Shown here: piece by piece, positions 13,459 to 21,722 of the stretch
How the letters are laid out: each line of letters opens with the position of its first letter
Position numbering within the stretch: the stretch's first letter is position 1
Assembly: GCA_012270885.1 (NCBI GenBank)
Contig: JAAXHN010000034.1
Location: forward strand, 2,032-34,588
Direction: 5' to 3'
DNA: 32,557 bases
Source: Acidimicrobiia bacterium
GTDB taxonomy: Bacteria; Actinomycetota; Acidimicrobiia; Spongiisociales; ZC4RG35
Program-made: the position numbers and the translations under genes
The notes under the pieces: model-generated
Database searches by the model: none
What the model saw: only the letters and a program-made list of their open reading frames with translations
Told to the model about the DNA's origin: nothing

Positions 13459-15452
13459 TGTCTCCGAATTCGAATTTGCAGACTCTGGCGCTGGACGATG
13501 GTTCCGGACTCCGCGTGGTCCGGGCCCGGTTTATGGATGAAGAGAAGTTCGACTGGACTCTGTTCGAGGGATTCGAGCGTCTGCGGGTTCTGACCTTTTC
13601 CGCCAGCAGTGCAGCCGTGGTCAAGATGCTGGACGACTTCTCTTTCGAGAGCTTCGAGTGCGTATTCGGCAGCGAGGCCGTTCTCGGGAACTTCTTGGAG
13701 GTCATCGCCTTCCAGAGTGTGGTGACGGGACAGACGCGGGCGGCCATCATGGGTTTGAAAGACGAGCGGCACCGCCGCATCCTGGAGAGGATCGCCACCG
13801 GACAGGCCAGGTTCTGGGTCCTTCGCCAGTTTGTGGCCCATGCCAAGTTGTACCTCCTGTCCTCTGCGCGCAGCACCCGGGTGATTGTGGGTTCGGCCAA
13901 TCTGTCCGAACGGGCATTCTCGGGGAACCAGCCTGAGACCCTGGTCGTCTTCGACAACGACCAGGCGGCTTGGGGCCACTACAGTCGCATGTTCGAGGCC
14001 ATCCGGGACTCGGGCGCCGACGAGATATCGCTTCCCGAGGACCGGATAGTCCAGGCCGAGATCGAGGTGACCGAAGCCCCGGTGCTGTCCGACGACTCCA
14101 CGACAGTGGTCATAGAAGCACCGGATCCGGCGGTGGTCGAGATGTCGGTGCCGGTGCAGGTGGAGCGGATCGAGAAGGTGGTGGCGGTGTTGAAGCCACG
14201 CCTGGCGGCCGCAATCCCCAATTTCCGATCCGGGCGACAGCGGATCACCCCGGTCGTCAAGCGGGAGTTGAGCCGCATACGTCTGGTCAAGTCCAGTGAC
14301 GAAGCAGACAGTCGCTACTTCTCCCTGGACAGGATCAATGGAAAGGCGATGTTGTCCGGAGAGGACCTTCCTCTTCGGTGGGACAGTCGGTCAGTCCGCA
14401 CCGACGCCAGCCTGATCCTCGACTTCTTCGGGAACTACGAGGGGGCGTTCGAAGGTGATGTTCCCGCTCACCAGCGCGACTACTTCACTCTGATGGCCTG
14501 GCTTTACTTCTCTCCTTTCATCTGTGATCTCCGTTCACTGGCGCATCTCCGGGACAGCGATGTGGTTCGCTATCCCTCATTCGCGATCATCTTCGGCAAG
14601 TCCAACTGTGGCAAGACCAGTCTGGTGGACACCCTCACCACCTCTATGTTCGGTCGTCCCCACACTGTCGACAAGCGGAGTTTCACCACCGCCCAGTTGC
14701 GCGGCCTCCAGCACGCTTACCGGCGTCATCCGGTGGTGTTCGACGACATCGGGCGGAGAGCCTTCAACCAGCACGGCAGGGACATAATCAAAGACGAGTT
14801 GCCTCCCTCCGTCTCCGAGTACCCGGGTTTCGTCCTGTCGATGAACGCTGAGCCGCACTCTTTCCCCGATGAGATCGCCAAACGAAGCATGATGACCTAC
14901 ACCACCACCGCTCTCCCTGCCCACAACGAAGGTCTGCGGCAGAAGCTGCAGGGCGAGGTCCAGCAAATCCGAAAAGCCCTGACCGGTCATCTGTACCGAC
15001 GCTACCTGGCAGAAGTGATGGCCCGTTTGGAACTCGACCGGCTTCCCGAGGACTGGTTGGCGATTTCGTCCTCCGTTCTCCTCGGCATTCTGGAGGAGGC
15101 CTCCGATGGCGCGCCACCACCATGGTGTCGGCAGGTGACCTGGCTCGATTTCGCCGATAAACGTTACGACCGCGTGAGGGACCGGGTCCTGCACCTGCTC
15201 CGACTGTCGGCCTACACCAAGAGGGAAAGCGAGGGTCCCGTGGGCTGGACCATAGATGGGAACAACGTCATCGTCTGGGAGCAGCGAGACGCCTTCGGCA
15301 GACGCGCTTTCGCCTGGGAGGATCTGCCGTCCACTCTCATAGACGAGGCCGCCAGCGGTGGCGACCGGACAGTACTACACCGAAAGAGCCTCGAAAGCTT
15401 CCTCGGTCGCCCCCTGCGCCCGAGGGGGCACTGGTGGAGGCGTAGCCGGTAG
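13458..15452 (+). CDS. Phospholipase D-family nuclease fused to a P-loop ATPase (candidate defence protein)
   Basis: The 664-residue product starts at ATG 13458. Residues about 20-185 form a single-HKD phospholipase D nuclease domain: H128-x-K130 in VAHAKLYLL, then RVIVGSANLSERAFSGNQPE with N148 and E160. One HKD motif implies that two chains form the active site, as in the BfiI and NgoFVII restriction nucleases. A linker (about 190-335) leads to an ATPase with Walker A GKSNCGKT (380-387) and Walker B VVFDD (426-430). A later strand ends in LSMNAEP, followed by the arginine of EIAKRSM. These resemble motif C and the arginine finger of superfamily 3 or AAA+ enzymes. By inference it is an ATP-dependent DNA-cutting or translocating defence protein. 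The ribosome site is weak; the gene is coupled to the HD stump. Confidence 0.75.
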   Translation: MSPNSNLQTLALDDGSGLRVVRARFMDEEKFDWTLFEGFERLRVLTFSASSAAVVKMLDDFSFESFECVFGSEAVLGNFLEVIAFQSVVTGQTRAAIMGLKDERHRRILERIATGQARFWVLRQFVAHAKLYLLSSARSTRVIVGSANLSERAFSGNQPETLVVFDNDQAAWGHYSRMFEAIRDSGADEISLPEDRIVQAEIEVTEAPVLSDDSTTVVIEAPDPAVVEMSVPVQVERIEKVVAVLKPRLAAAIPNFRSGRQRITPVVKRELSRIRLVKSSDEADSRYFSLDRINGKAMLSGEDLPLRWDSRSVRTDASLILDFFGNYEGAFEGDVPAHQRDYFTLMAWLYFSPFICDLRSLAHLRDSDVVRYPSFAIIFGKSNCGKTSLVDTLTTSMFGRPHTVDKRSFTTAQLRGLQHAYRRHPVVFDDIGRRAFNQHGRDIIKDELPPSVSEYPGFVLSMNAEPHSFPDEIAKRSMMTYTTTALPAHNEGLRQKLQGEVQQIRKALTGHLYRRYLAEVMARLELDRLPEDWLAISSSVLLGILEEASDGAPPPWCRQVTWLDFADKRYDRVRDRVLHLLRLSAYTKRESEGPVGWTIDGNNVIVWEQRDAFGRRAFAWEDLPSTLIDEAASGGDRTVLHRKSLESFLGRPLRPRGHWWRRSR

Positions 15453-15490
15453 GGGGCAGGATGCAGAGGGCATTGTGATCAACCGAGTTG

Positions 15491-15504
15491 CAAATCGCGA
15501 TTTG
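15491..15504. promoter_or_regulatory. 14-bp perfect palindrome
   Basis: CAAATCGCGATTTG reads the same on both strands and lies 39 nt after the PLD-ATPase stop. Its size fits a dimeric repressor operator or a recombination site. No promoter elements could be confidently aligned to it. Confidence 0.4.
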
Positions 15505-15649
15505 GACACATTTGAGTAGCCAGCGCATTTAGCCCCCCCACCGACCACAAACCAGTCGGATAATCCAGGCTCAACAAGGTCCCTCCTGACCCATTCTGAT
15601 ATCTGAAGGTGTGGGTGACCTGAGAATCGGTTCTTATCATCTTCGGCTA

Positions 15650-15829
15650 ATGGCTACCGCAACTTATTAACTGACTCCTGAGGCGAGGGCTCGGATCAAG
15701 ATTGATGTGCAGTTGGAGGCATGTGGCTGGGTGGTTCAGGACTATCAAAAGGCGGCCCAGGAGGGTGTGGCGGGTGACCCGTTCTGTGAGCGTCACGACC
15801 GCCACCGGATGGTTCTCGCTTGCATTTGA
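15650..15829 (+). pseudogene. Remnant of type I restriction subunit HsdR (N-terminal fragment)
   Basis: In one frame ATG (15650) gives six codons and then a TAA. The frame continues as LTPEARARIKIDVQLEACGW and VVQDY (15671-15745), the standard opening of EcoEI-type HsdR proteins (TPE-AR-KID-QLE-AGW-VQD). After this the sequence loses the expected nuclease region and stops at 15827. The piece is far too short for the roughly 800-1000-residue enzyme. No HsdM or HsdS gene remains nearby. It is evidence that this site once carried, or received part of, a type I restriction system. Confidence 0.65.
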
Positions 15830-16002
15830 CAGCCAGCAATTCTGGCTGCCGCGAGCAACCACCGGTGGAGTTTCCTGCCCTTGGACCCCACCGGATTGAC
15901 CGGGATAATTCCCATGCTTACGATGGGCTGCCGCTGACCTCCCAATGGTTGGCTTACCGCCGGTGACGGTTGTGCACGCCTCTAGCACGGACGTTTATAG
16001 AC

Positions 16003-17349
16003 TCAGGAAACGGGCTCCACTCGAAGGACCGCCTTGGTGGTAAGGATGTACATCTCTCCTGAGCCGTCGGTTCCGAAGGAGACCACGTTGCCCAGGTCGG
16101 GAGCCCATTCTCGCACATCCATTGCCAGGGAACCGTCCCATCGGAAGCTGCGGAGGTAGCCGCCGCAGTAGTCGGAGTAGAAGTAGTGGCCCTGGAGGCC
16201 CGGCATGCTGTTACCTCGGTAGACGACGCCGCCGGTCACCGAGCAGGTTCCTCGGTCGCCATGGGCGATCTCCAGCACCGGCAGGGTGAGGCCGGTCGGA
16301 TCACATCCCTGCCGTGGCTCATAGCAGTGGAAACCCTCGGTGATCGGCCATCCGAAGTTGAGGCCCGGCACCGACAGGTTGGCCAGGCTGATCTCCTCGT
16401 ATGCGTCCTGGCCGACATCGGCGATGTAGGTCAGGCCGGTGGGCTCGTCGATCCAGAAACGCCAGGGGTTGCGGAGGCCGTACCACCACACCTCCGAGGT
16501 CACCTGGTCGGGCTGGATGCGCACCACCGCCCCCAGGGGAGTATCCGGCCGCTGGCCGTGGCCGTAGTAATCGCCCGCCCGGCCGCCGTCGCCCAGACCC
16601 AGGTACAGGTAGCCGTCGGGTCCGAACTGGATCATCCCACCGTTGTGATTGGTGGCGGGTTGCTGGGCGAAGAAGATGATTCTCTCCGAGTCGGGATCCG
16701 CGGTTCGTCCGTCTGCGGCAAGGGAGAACTCGGAGACGACGGTGTGGCCGCCCAGGTTGCTGTAGTGGACGAAAAGGCGATTGGGCTGGACCGGATGGAG
16801 GGCAATGCCCAACAGACCCTGCTCTCCCCGGGGGGTCACCTTCTCTGAGATGTCCATCACCGGCGGATCGGCGATTGCGTCATCGAGCACATAGAGAACC
16901 CGTCCTCCCTGTTCGGCCAGGTAAGAGTGGCCGGCGCCCGGCGATGCGGTGAGAAAGATGGGGTTTTGCGCCCCCTGTGCGACTTCGACGAATCGGAGAG
17001 AGTCGGGAGGCAGCGCCCTGGTGGTGGGGGGACCCTCCTCAGGTTCGGGGGGCGGGGAAGCGTCAGAGGGAAGGGAGGTCGCGGCGGAGGTGGTAGTGGC
17101 CGTGGAGGTGGGAGTCGTCTGGTCGCTCTCGGATGGGGAAGCTTCGTCGGATGGCGGGGAGGGCCCTTCTTCAGGAGGAGATGCAGCGGTTGCAACGGTG
17201 GTGACCGGAGAATTGGTGATAGGCGAGGACTGAGCAGTGGTGGTCTCCGATGTCTCAGGTGGGAGGACCCTTTCTTGGGGATCAGAGCAGGCCGCGATCA
17301 TCAGCACCGCCGCCAAGCACGCCAGGTTCCTGCTGTTCCATAGTGACAT
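16003..17349 (-). CDS. Secreted PQQ-type glucose/sorbosone dehydrogenase lipoprotein
   Basis: The 448-residue precursor begins with a lipoprotein signal (lipobox LMIAAC, Cys21 lipidated). A Pro/Thr/Ser/Glu-rich linker to about residue 115 would hold the enzyme away from the membrane or wall. The rest is a six-bladed beta-propeller of the soluble sugar dehydrogenase/Hip-like family: GEQGLLGIALHP, TNHNGG, YLYLGLGDGG, GLRNPWRFW and YIADVGQDAYEEI. Such enzymes oxidise sugars with PQQ outside the cell; no PQQ synthesis gene is in view, so cofactor use is a family expectation. AGGAGG lies 11 nt before the ATG. It lies between defence-type genes but is not itself one, and is transcribed divergently from the methyltransferase gene. 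Confidence 0.88.
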   Translation of the reverse strand: MSLWNSRNLACLAAVLMIAACSDPQERVLPPETSETTTAQSSPITNSPVTTVATAASPPEEGPSPPSDEASPSESDQTTPTSTATTTSAATSLPSDASPPPEPEEGPPTTRALPPDSLRFVEVAQGAQNPIFLTASPGAGHSYLAEQGGRVLYVLDDAIADPPVMDISEKVTPRGEQGLLGIALHPVQPNRLFVHYSNLGGHTVVSEFSLAADGRTADPDSERIIFFAQQPATNHNGGMIQFGPDGYLYLGLGDGGRAGDYYGHGQRPDTPLGAVVRIQPDQVTSEVWWYGLRNPWRFWIDEPTGLTYIADVGQDAYEEISLANLSVPGLNFGWPITEGFHCYEPRQGCDPTGLTLPVLEIAHGDRGTCSVTGGVVYRGNSMPGLQGHYFYSDYCGGYLRSFRWDGSLAMDVREWAPDLGNVVSFGTDGSGEMYILTTKAVLRVEPVS

Positions 17350-17442
17350 GTGAGTTGGGTCCTCCTCTCGATATCCGAAACCTACTGGACTAGGGGGTCA
17401 ACAAGGCCGCCCTAAGGGGCTCGGGGAGGCTCCCTTCCGCAG

Positions 17443-18993
17443 GTGCTGATCATCTATATGATGAATGGCATGGAGGATCGAGCGTCCCGGACCCCGCGCC
17501 GTTCCACCAGCACCTCCGTGTTCGGAGCAGGTCGACGAGAGAGTCATGACTCGTCGGCCTTTTACGCCCGTTTCAAACCACCGGTTATCGATGACGACAA
17601 TCGGGTCGGCTCCTGTCCCGACATAGACGGTCCGTTCCTGGGAGATGCCCGGTGGATGGGAGAACTTCCCGACCGGTCCGTTGCTTTGGTGGTTACGTCA
17701 CCTCCCTACTTCGTGGGGAAGGAGTACGAGGACGCGGTGCTCCAGGCTGCTCGTTCCAACTCTCTTTCGGCTGAACTTCCGGGAAACTACCGGGAGTATC
17801 TCCGGCTTCTTTACGATGTCTTCGCCGAGTGCCGCAGGGTTCTGGAGCCGGGCGGGCGCATGGCCGTCAACGTGGCCAATCTGGGGAGAAAGCCCTATCG
17901 TAGCCTCTCCGCCGATGTGATCGGGATCTTCGAGTCTCTCGGCTTGCTGCTCCGGGGGGAGATCATTTGGCGCAAGGCATCGGCAGCCAGTGGTTCCTGT
18001 GCCTGGGGCTCGTTTCGCAGCCCTGCCAATCCGGTGCTCAGGGACGTGACTGAGCGGGTGATCATCGCGTCCAAGGGTCGGTTTGATCGGGCTCTTACTT
18101 CTGCTCAACGACAAGCACAGGAGCTTCCCTTCCGTCCCAGCCTGGCTAACGACGAATTCGTCGAAGCGACCCTGGATGTGTGGGATATTCCCGCTGAGAG
18201 CGCCCGTCGGGTGGGTCACCCGGCGCCTTTTCCGGTGGAGCTTCCCTTGAGGCTTATTGATCTCTATACATACCGAGACGACCTGGTGCTCGACCCCTTC
18301 ATGGGGTCGGGAACTACTTTGGTGGCTGCTCGCCGAGCAGGGAGGAGAGGGGTCGGATACGACATAAACCCCGAATACGTGGACATGGCTCGGCAGAGGT
18401 TGGAGGTTGCTCACCGCCGACCCTTCCCGGAGGAGGAGATGGAGATTGCTTCGTCTCCCAACGGTGTCGCCGATGGAGGGGCCATCGCCGGTGAAACCAC
18501 AGAGCACTTCCAAGCGCGGGCGTTGCGGGAAGGGAAGAAAGCCCAGGACTTGGCGAGGGACGCGTTGAGTCATGCGGAGTTTGAGATTCTCAGGACCAAT
18601 CCCCGGATCGCCAGGTTGGGCATCCAGTTCAACTTCCTGGTCGAGAACCGGCATGGCCGGAGGTGGTACGTGGACGTCTCGGGGGCTTTCACCACCGTCC
18701 GTCCGGGACTCATGCGAACCGACACCCTGTGGAAGACGCTGGGCCGCGCCCACGTCCATCACATGGCGGGGGACGGGACTCCGCTCCTGATACTGACCTC
18801 GAACCTGCCCAAGCCTGGAGCCGAAGGATGGAAGGCTCTGAAGTCGGTGGGACCCCGAAGCGTGTTCGACGCCATCGAGATCTTCGACCCGGAGGGGGCC
18901 GACCGCCTCGGGTCCTACGGAAGGGAGGACATAAGCCGCCCCACAAAGGGGTTCTGGACTCCCGAGCAGATCGAACAGGCCTTCGGGAGATAG
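17443..18993 (+). CDS. TSPPY-type DNA methyltransferase with an extra C-terminal domain
   Basis: Motif IV is TSPPY (residues 85-89) and motif I is LVLDPFMGSGTTLVA, about 195 residues later. Motif IV before motif I is the beta-class order. TSPPY is commonest in N4-cytosine methylases, though N6-adenine cannot be excluded. Motif X follows (GVGYDINPEYVDMARQRLE). The catalytic module ends near residue 325. Residues about 345-516 form a separate domain with GIQFNFLVENRHGRRWYVDV and TDTLWKTLGRAHV, seen as a tail in other actinobacterial methylases. It might be a target-recognition or degenerate nuclease domain; I cannot assign it. Several starts are possible (GTG 17443, ATG 17458, 17461, 17470). 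It is probably the modification half of a restriction-modification or other defence set. Confidence 0.85.
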   Translation: MLIIYMMNGMEDRASRTPRRSTSTSVFGAGRRESHDSSAFYARFKPPVIDDDNRVGSCPDIDGPFLGDARWMGELPDRSVALVVTSPPYFVGKEYEDAVLQAARSNSLSAELPGNYREYLRLLYDVFAECRRVLEPGGRMAVNVANLGRKPYRSLSADVIGIFESLGLLLRGEIIWRKASAASGSCAWGSFRSPANPVLRDVTERVIIASKGRFDRALTSAQRQAQELPFRPSLANDEFVEATLDVWDIPAESARRVGHPAPFPVELPLRLIDLYTYRDDLVLDPFMGSGTTLVAARRAGRRGVGYDINPEYVDMARQRLEVAHRRPFPEEEMEIASSPNGVADGGAIAGETTEHFQARALREGKKAQDLARDALSHAEFEILRTNPRIARLGIQFNFLVENRHGRRWYVDVSGAFTTVRPGLMRTDTLWKTLGRAHVHHMAGDGTPLLILTSNLPKPGAEGWKALKSVGPRSVFDAIEIFDPEGADRLGSYGREDISRPTKGFWTPEQIEQAFGR

Positions 18994-18998
18994 GTTGG

Positions 18999-19022
18999 GA
19001 GGGGCGAGCGGGCCGACCCCTC
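18999..19022 (+). other. Possible hairpin after the methyltransferase gene
   Basis: GAGGGG (18999-19004) and CCCCTC (19017-19022) can pair across a 12-nt loop just after the methyltransferase stop. There is no T-run, so it is at best a weak or factor-assisted terminator. Confidence 0.25.
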
Positions 19023-19155
19023 ACCCAGGCGGCGTCAGGTTGATGGGGCTCACCCTGTAGATCAAACTGGACTCGGAAAAGTCAGACTGTCACACCCCCC
19101 TCTTACGGTTATGGAGAGACAGCAACAGGGCTATCACCACCAGGAGGTGTGAACC

Positions 19156-20178
19156 ATGACCGGGATTAACCGGACAAGAGAACCCCAGAAGACTCGGGAG
19201 GAGCGGGGGGTAGTAGAACTCAGAAAAGACAGCCTGGCATTCCGCTTTCCTCAGGTCCATAAGGACGCTGAGTTTTCCCTTGACTTTCAGCGCACTCTCC
19301 GGATACCCGACGACGGTCGGGAACACTATCTGCCACCCGGACTGGGGATATTCCCCATGGAACTGGTGGACGACTACGCGGACCGGGTCCCGGAGGCGTG
19401 GCGAGAACACGGCGGGGTCTTTCTTCCCATGTACCAGTCCGAGGCGATGTGGATCAACTTCAACGGCGCCTACCCCATGGCCGTCAAGGTGGCGGCCGGG
19501 AAGATCAACGCGCTGACCGGGGAGGAGTGGTCAGAGGACCTCTGCAAGGATCCCCAGGACTATCTCGTGCGCCCCGACCAGCCGTGGCTGGACGGGTTCA
19601 GTGTCAAGCGGGGCCTGATCCGCCAGTTCGTGGCGATGCGGCTGGGTGAAGGGTATACGGCCGAGGAGCAACTGACCAGCGAGGCCCGCCACGGCGGCGT
19701 CCAGATCACCGCCTATCCGATGAAGGCCACGGAATATGAGGAGCGCTACCGCAGAGTGGACAGACGTTCCGATGTCTCGTACAGCATGGCCGCCCCTCCT
19801 ATGGAAATGGGTCTGGCCCCCGGGGGGCTCATGCGCCAGGAGATCTACTCCGACGAGTACGGATTCGACGTGTGGGATACCACGGCCGGCGCCAGTTGTT
19901 ACGTGCACATCGTTAACAGCCTCCAGTACTTCTCGGTGTCCGGGGTTTCCCCGCCGCACCGACCTCCCACCGCGGAGAAGTATGCCGAGGCGGGGTTGCC
20001 GTGGTTCGACTATTACGACGCCGACCTGACGGCTCTGACGGGTGCGGAGAAGCTGGCCGGGTTGGACAGTGTCGCCCAGCGCCAGGTCAAGGAGGGAAGG
20101 GTGGTCCGCTCCGACGGCCCCCTGGGTCCGGTGGTCGTCCAGCCTCTCTCGGCCAAGGATCGGTCGCCGGTCGGTTAG
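19156..20178 (+). CDS. Conserved protein of unknown function
   Basis: The 340-residue soluble protein has no signal peptide or membrane helix. It is preceded by GGAGG at 8 nt from the ATG. I recognise the pattern of a conserved actinobacterial hypothetical family: FLPMYQSEAMWINF, KVAAGKIN-LTGE-W, QDYLVRPDQPWLDGF, IRQFVAMRLGEGYTAEEQLT, GGVQITAYPMK and MGLAPGGLMRQEIY, ending in GLPWFDYYDAD. No catalytic motif that I can name is present. Conserved Trp, Tyr, Gln and Gly clusters suggest a beta-rich fold, but this is speculation. Its place between a DNA methyltransferase and an IS remnant makes it a passenger of the accessory island. Confidence 0.8.
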   Translation: MTGINRTREPQKTREERGVVELRKDSLAFRFPQVHKDAEFSLDFQRTLRIPDDGREHYLPPGLGIFPMELVDDYADRVPEAWREHGGVFLPMYQSEAMWINFNGAYPMAVKVAAGKINALTGEEWSEDLCKDPQDYLVRPDQPWLDGFSVKRGLIRQFVAMRLGEGYTAEEQLTSEARHGGVQITAYPMKATEYEERYRRVDRRSDVSYSMAAPPMEMGLAPGGLMRQEIYSDEYGFDVWDTTAGASCYVHIVNSLQYFSVSGVSPPHRPPTAEKYAEAGLPWFDYYDADLTALTGAEKLAGLDSVAQRQVKEGRVVRSDGPLGPVVVQPLSAKDRSPVG

Positions 20179-20279
20179 GGCAGATGAGGCTTTTGCCGGC
20201 TTTGACCTCTTTGGTGGTTTATGGACGTCGCAGTAGCTGTAGCAGTGGGTATCTGGAGGATGTTTGTTCCGCTGGTCGC

Positions 20280-20597
20280 GTGTAGGAACCCGGTTGGGAC
20301 TGTTGTGGGGACGCGACGAACGATCCTCCAACCCGATGTCGCCTTCCTCCTGCCACCGGCGCAGCCACCGGTAGACGGTTTGGCGAGAAACCCCCACCGA
20401 CTCAGCGGCCCGAGCCGCCGGCCACCCTCCCACCACAACCCGATCCACCAACAACCGCCTTCCGAACGGTGTCAACTTCCTACAGTTGGTCCTCACGAGG
20501 GCCTCCTTTTGATTCGAAGGATTGGTTTCCCACAAATCAAACCAGGGAGGCCCTCACCCTCCAAACAATTTGTCAACCACGTCCCTGGGAAGTACAA
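20280..20597 (-). mobile_element. IS481-type insertion sequence remnant (transposase N terminus and one end)
   Basis: From a GTG at 20496, with GGAGG 5 nt upstream, the minus strand encodes a leucine/arginine-rich helix-turn-helix: KLTPFGRRLLVDRVV, then GVSRQTVYRWLRRWQEEGD and LEDRSSRPHNSP. This is the N-terminal DNA-binding part of IS481-family transposases. Similarity ends near 20280 and the DDE catalytic region is missing, so it cannot move by itself. The left end appears to be at about 20597, where the minus strand reads TGTACTTCCCAGGGACG, consistent with IS481 ends that start TGT. The insertion abuts the 3 prime end of the ATPase gene. The other end and a target duplication were not found. 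Confidence 0.7.
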
Positions 20598-21710
20598 CTA
20601 GGCATTTGTTTCACCCACTCCCGGGTGGCGTGATGGGCGAAGGTCACCCAACCTTTGCGGACCGGGATGATCATGCCGGCCTTTATGAGGCGGTGTCTGT
20701 AGACACCCGCATAACCGACGGTCACTCCCAGACGATCAGCCACATCGGCCAGCCGGGAGTCGAAGGCGTCCAGGGTCATGGCCATCAGAAACCGCCTGTC
20801 CACATAGGAGAGACCCTTCCAGACAGGTGCGAGAACCAACCGAGGCATCTGTCTTTCGGCTGCCGCGATTCCCGCAGCGGCTTCGTGGAAGGTGATTCCG
20901 GCATGCGGATCCGAGGCTGCTTTCCAGATGTGAAACCCCACCAGTTGGGTCATGAAGGCGTAGCCCGAGACTGCCTGGACGGCGGCACGCAGACCCTCGG
21001 GGGCGATGGTGGCCTTCTGGATACTGATGGGTAGGGCCAGTGCCTTAGCGGTGTCCTCGTCGCTGAGTGGTCCGATGTCTCTCCGGGCGCACCGCTGAAG
21101 GAAGGTGGCTGCGTCGCCCGCCAGCAGTGTCTCCTCGATCTGGGGGAGTCCGGCGCCGACAAAGGCGATCGGTCGGGCTTCTCTGCGGGTCAGGTGTTGG
21201 ATCACACTACCGAAGCGGCGAATCTCTCCGAGGTCGCCGCCCTGTAACTCGTCGATGGTGACCAACAATCCGGCACCCTTCGAGTGGAGGACATCGCTGA
21301 GTACGGTAAGCACGTTTCGGAGGTCTTGGGAGGGCTCAGACGAAGGGCTGGTTTCGAAGTCGACGCCAAAACCTCCTGCTCGCAGTCCGGTGATTCTGCG
21401 GGCGGGTCTGGGGGCGTCAAGTTCGTCAAGAGCCGATGCCGCCGCGGAGTTGATCCGAGCCAGCAGTCCCGGGTAGGCGGCATCCTCTGGAAATAGTTAT
21501 CCAGCCTTGGTTCCGGGCTAGTTCCTCTAACGCGTTGAGCATGGCCGTCTTGCCGGCGCCTCGCATCCCCAGCAACAGCAGCGTGTAGTCGGGATGGTGG
21601 GGTCCGGTTTCCAGGGCATTGTCCCAGTCGGCGAGGATGTCGTCACGCCCCGCCAGAACGGGTGGAGAGGTGCCAAAAGCAGGCGTAAAAGGGTTTTCTC
21701 GAGCGGCCAT
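20573..21710 (-). pseudogene. Frameshifted, 3 prime-truncated P-loop ATPase (actinobacterial AAA/ORC-like ATP-binding protein)
   Basis: The gene starts at ATG 21710 (MAARENPFTPAFGTSPPVLA), with Walker A GMRGAGKTAML and a GRDD motif typical of a family of about 400-residue STAND/ORC-like ATPases. Near 21488 the frame changes. The first frame reads RNQGWITIS and then nonsense to 21426; a second frame resumes with DAAYPGLLARINSAAA and continues through the Walker B-like GLLVTIDELQGGD (the last residues near 21240) to 20573. Removing one base at about 21488 restores a single reading frame with ISEDAAYPG. The last residues (CTSQGRG and stop) come from the IS481 end, so the native C terminus is lost. 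Either a sequencing error or a real disablement is possible for the frameshift; the truncation is independent. Confidence 0.75.
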
Positions 21711-21722
21711 GGTGATCAAGAT

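Larger units (their letters stand above)
15453..16002. other. 550-nt stretch with remnants and palindromes, no intact gene
   Basis: Between the PLD-ATPase and the sugar dehydrogenase genes I find no intact reading frame. It holds a 14-bp perfect palindrome, a dead fragment of a type I restriction HsdR gene, and a perfect 7-bp inverted repeat (CAGCCAG/CTGGCTG, 15830-15848). The last 130 nt contain short open stretches that I could not match to any family. The picture is of decayed island DNA. Confidence 0.6.

Noticed and set aside
13458-15452. PLD-domain protein as a secreted phospholipase
   Set aside because: There is no signal peptide, only one HKD motif, and it is fused to a cytosolic ATPase; a nuclease role fits better.
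15647-15988. Minus-strand ORF of 113 codons in the long gap
   Set aside because: No recognised domain, no ribosome site, and it runs opposite the HsdR remnant.
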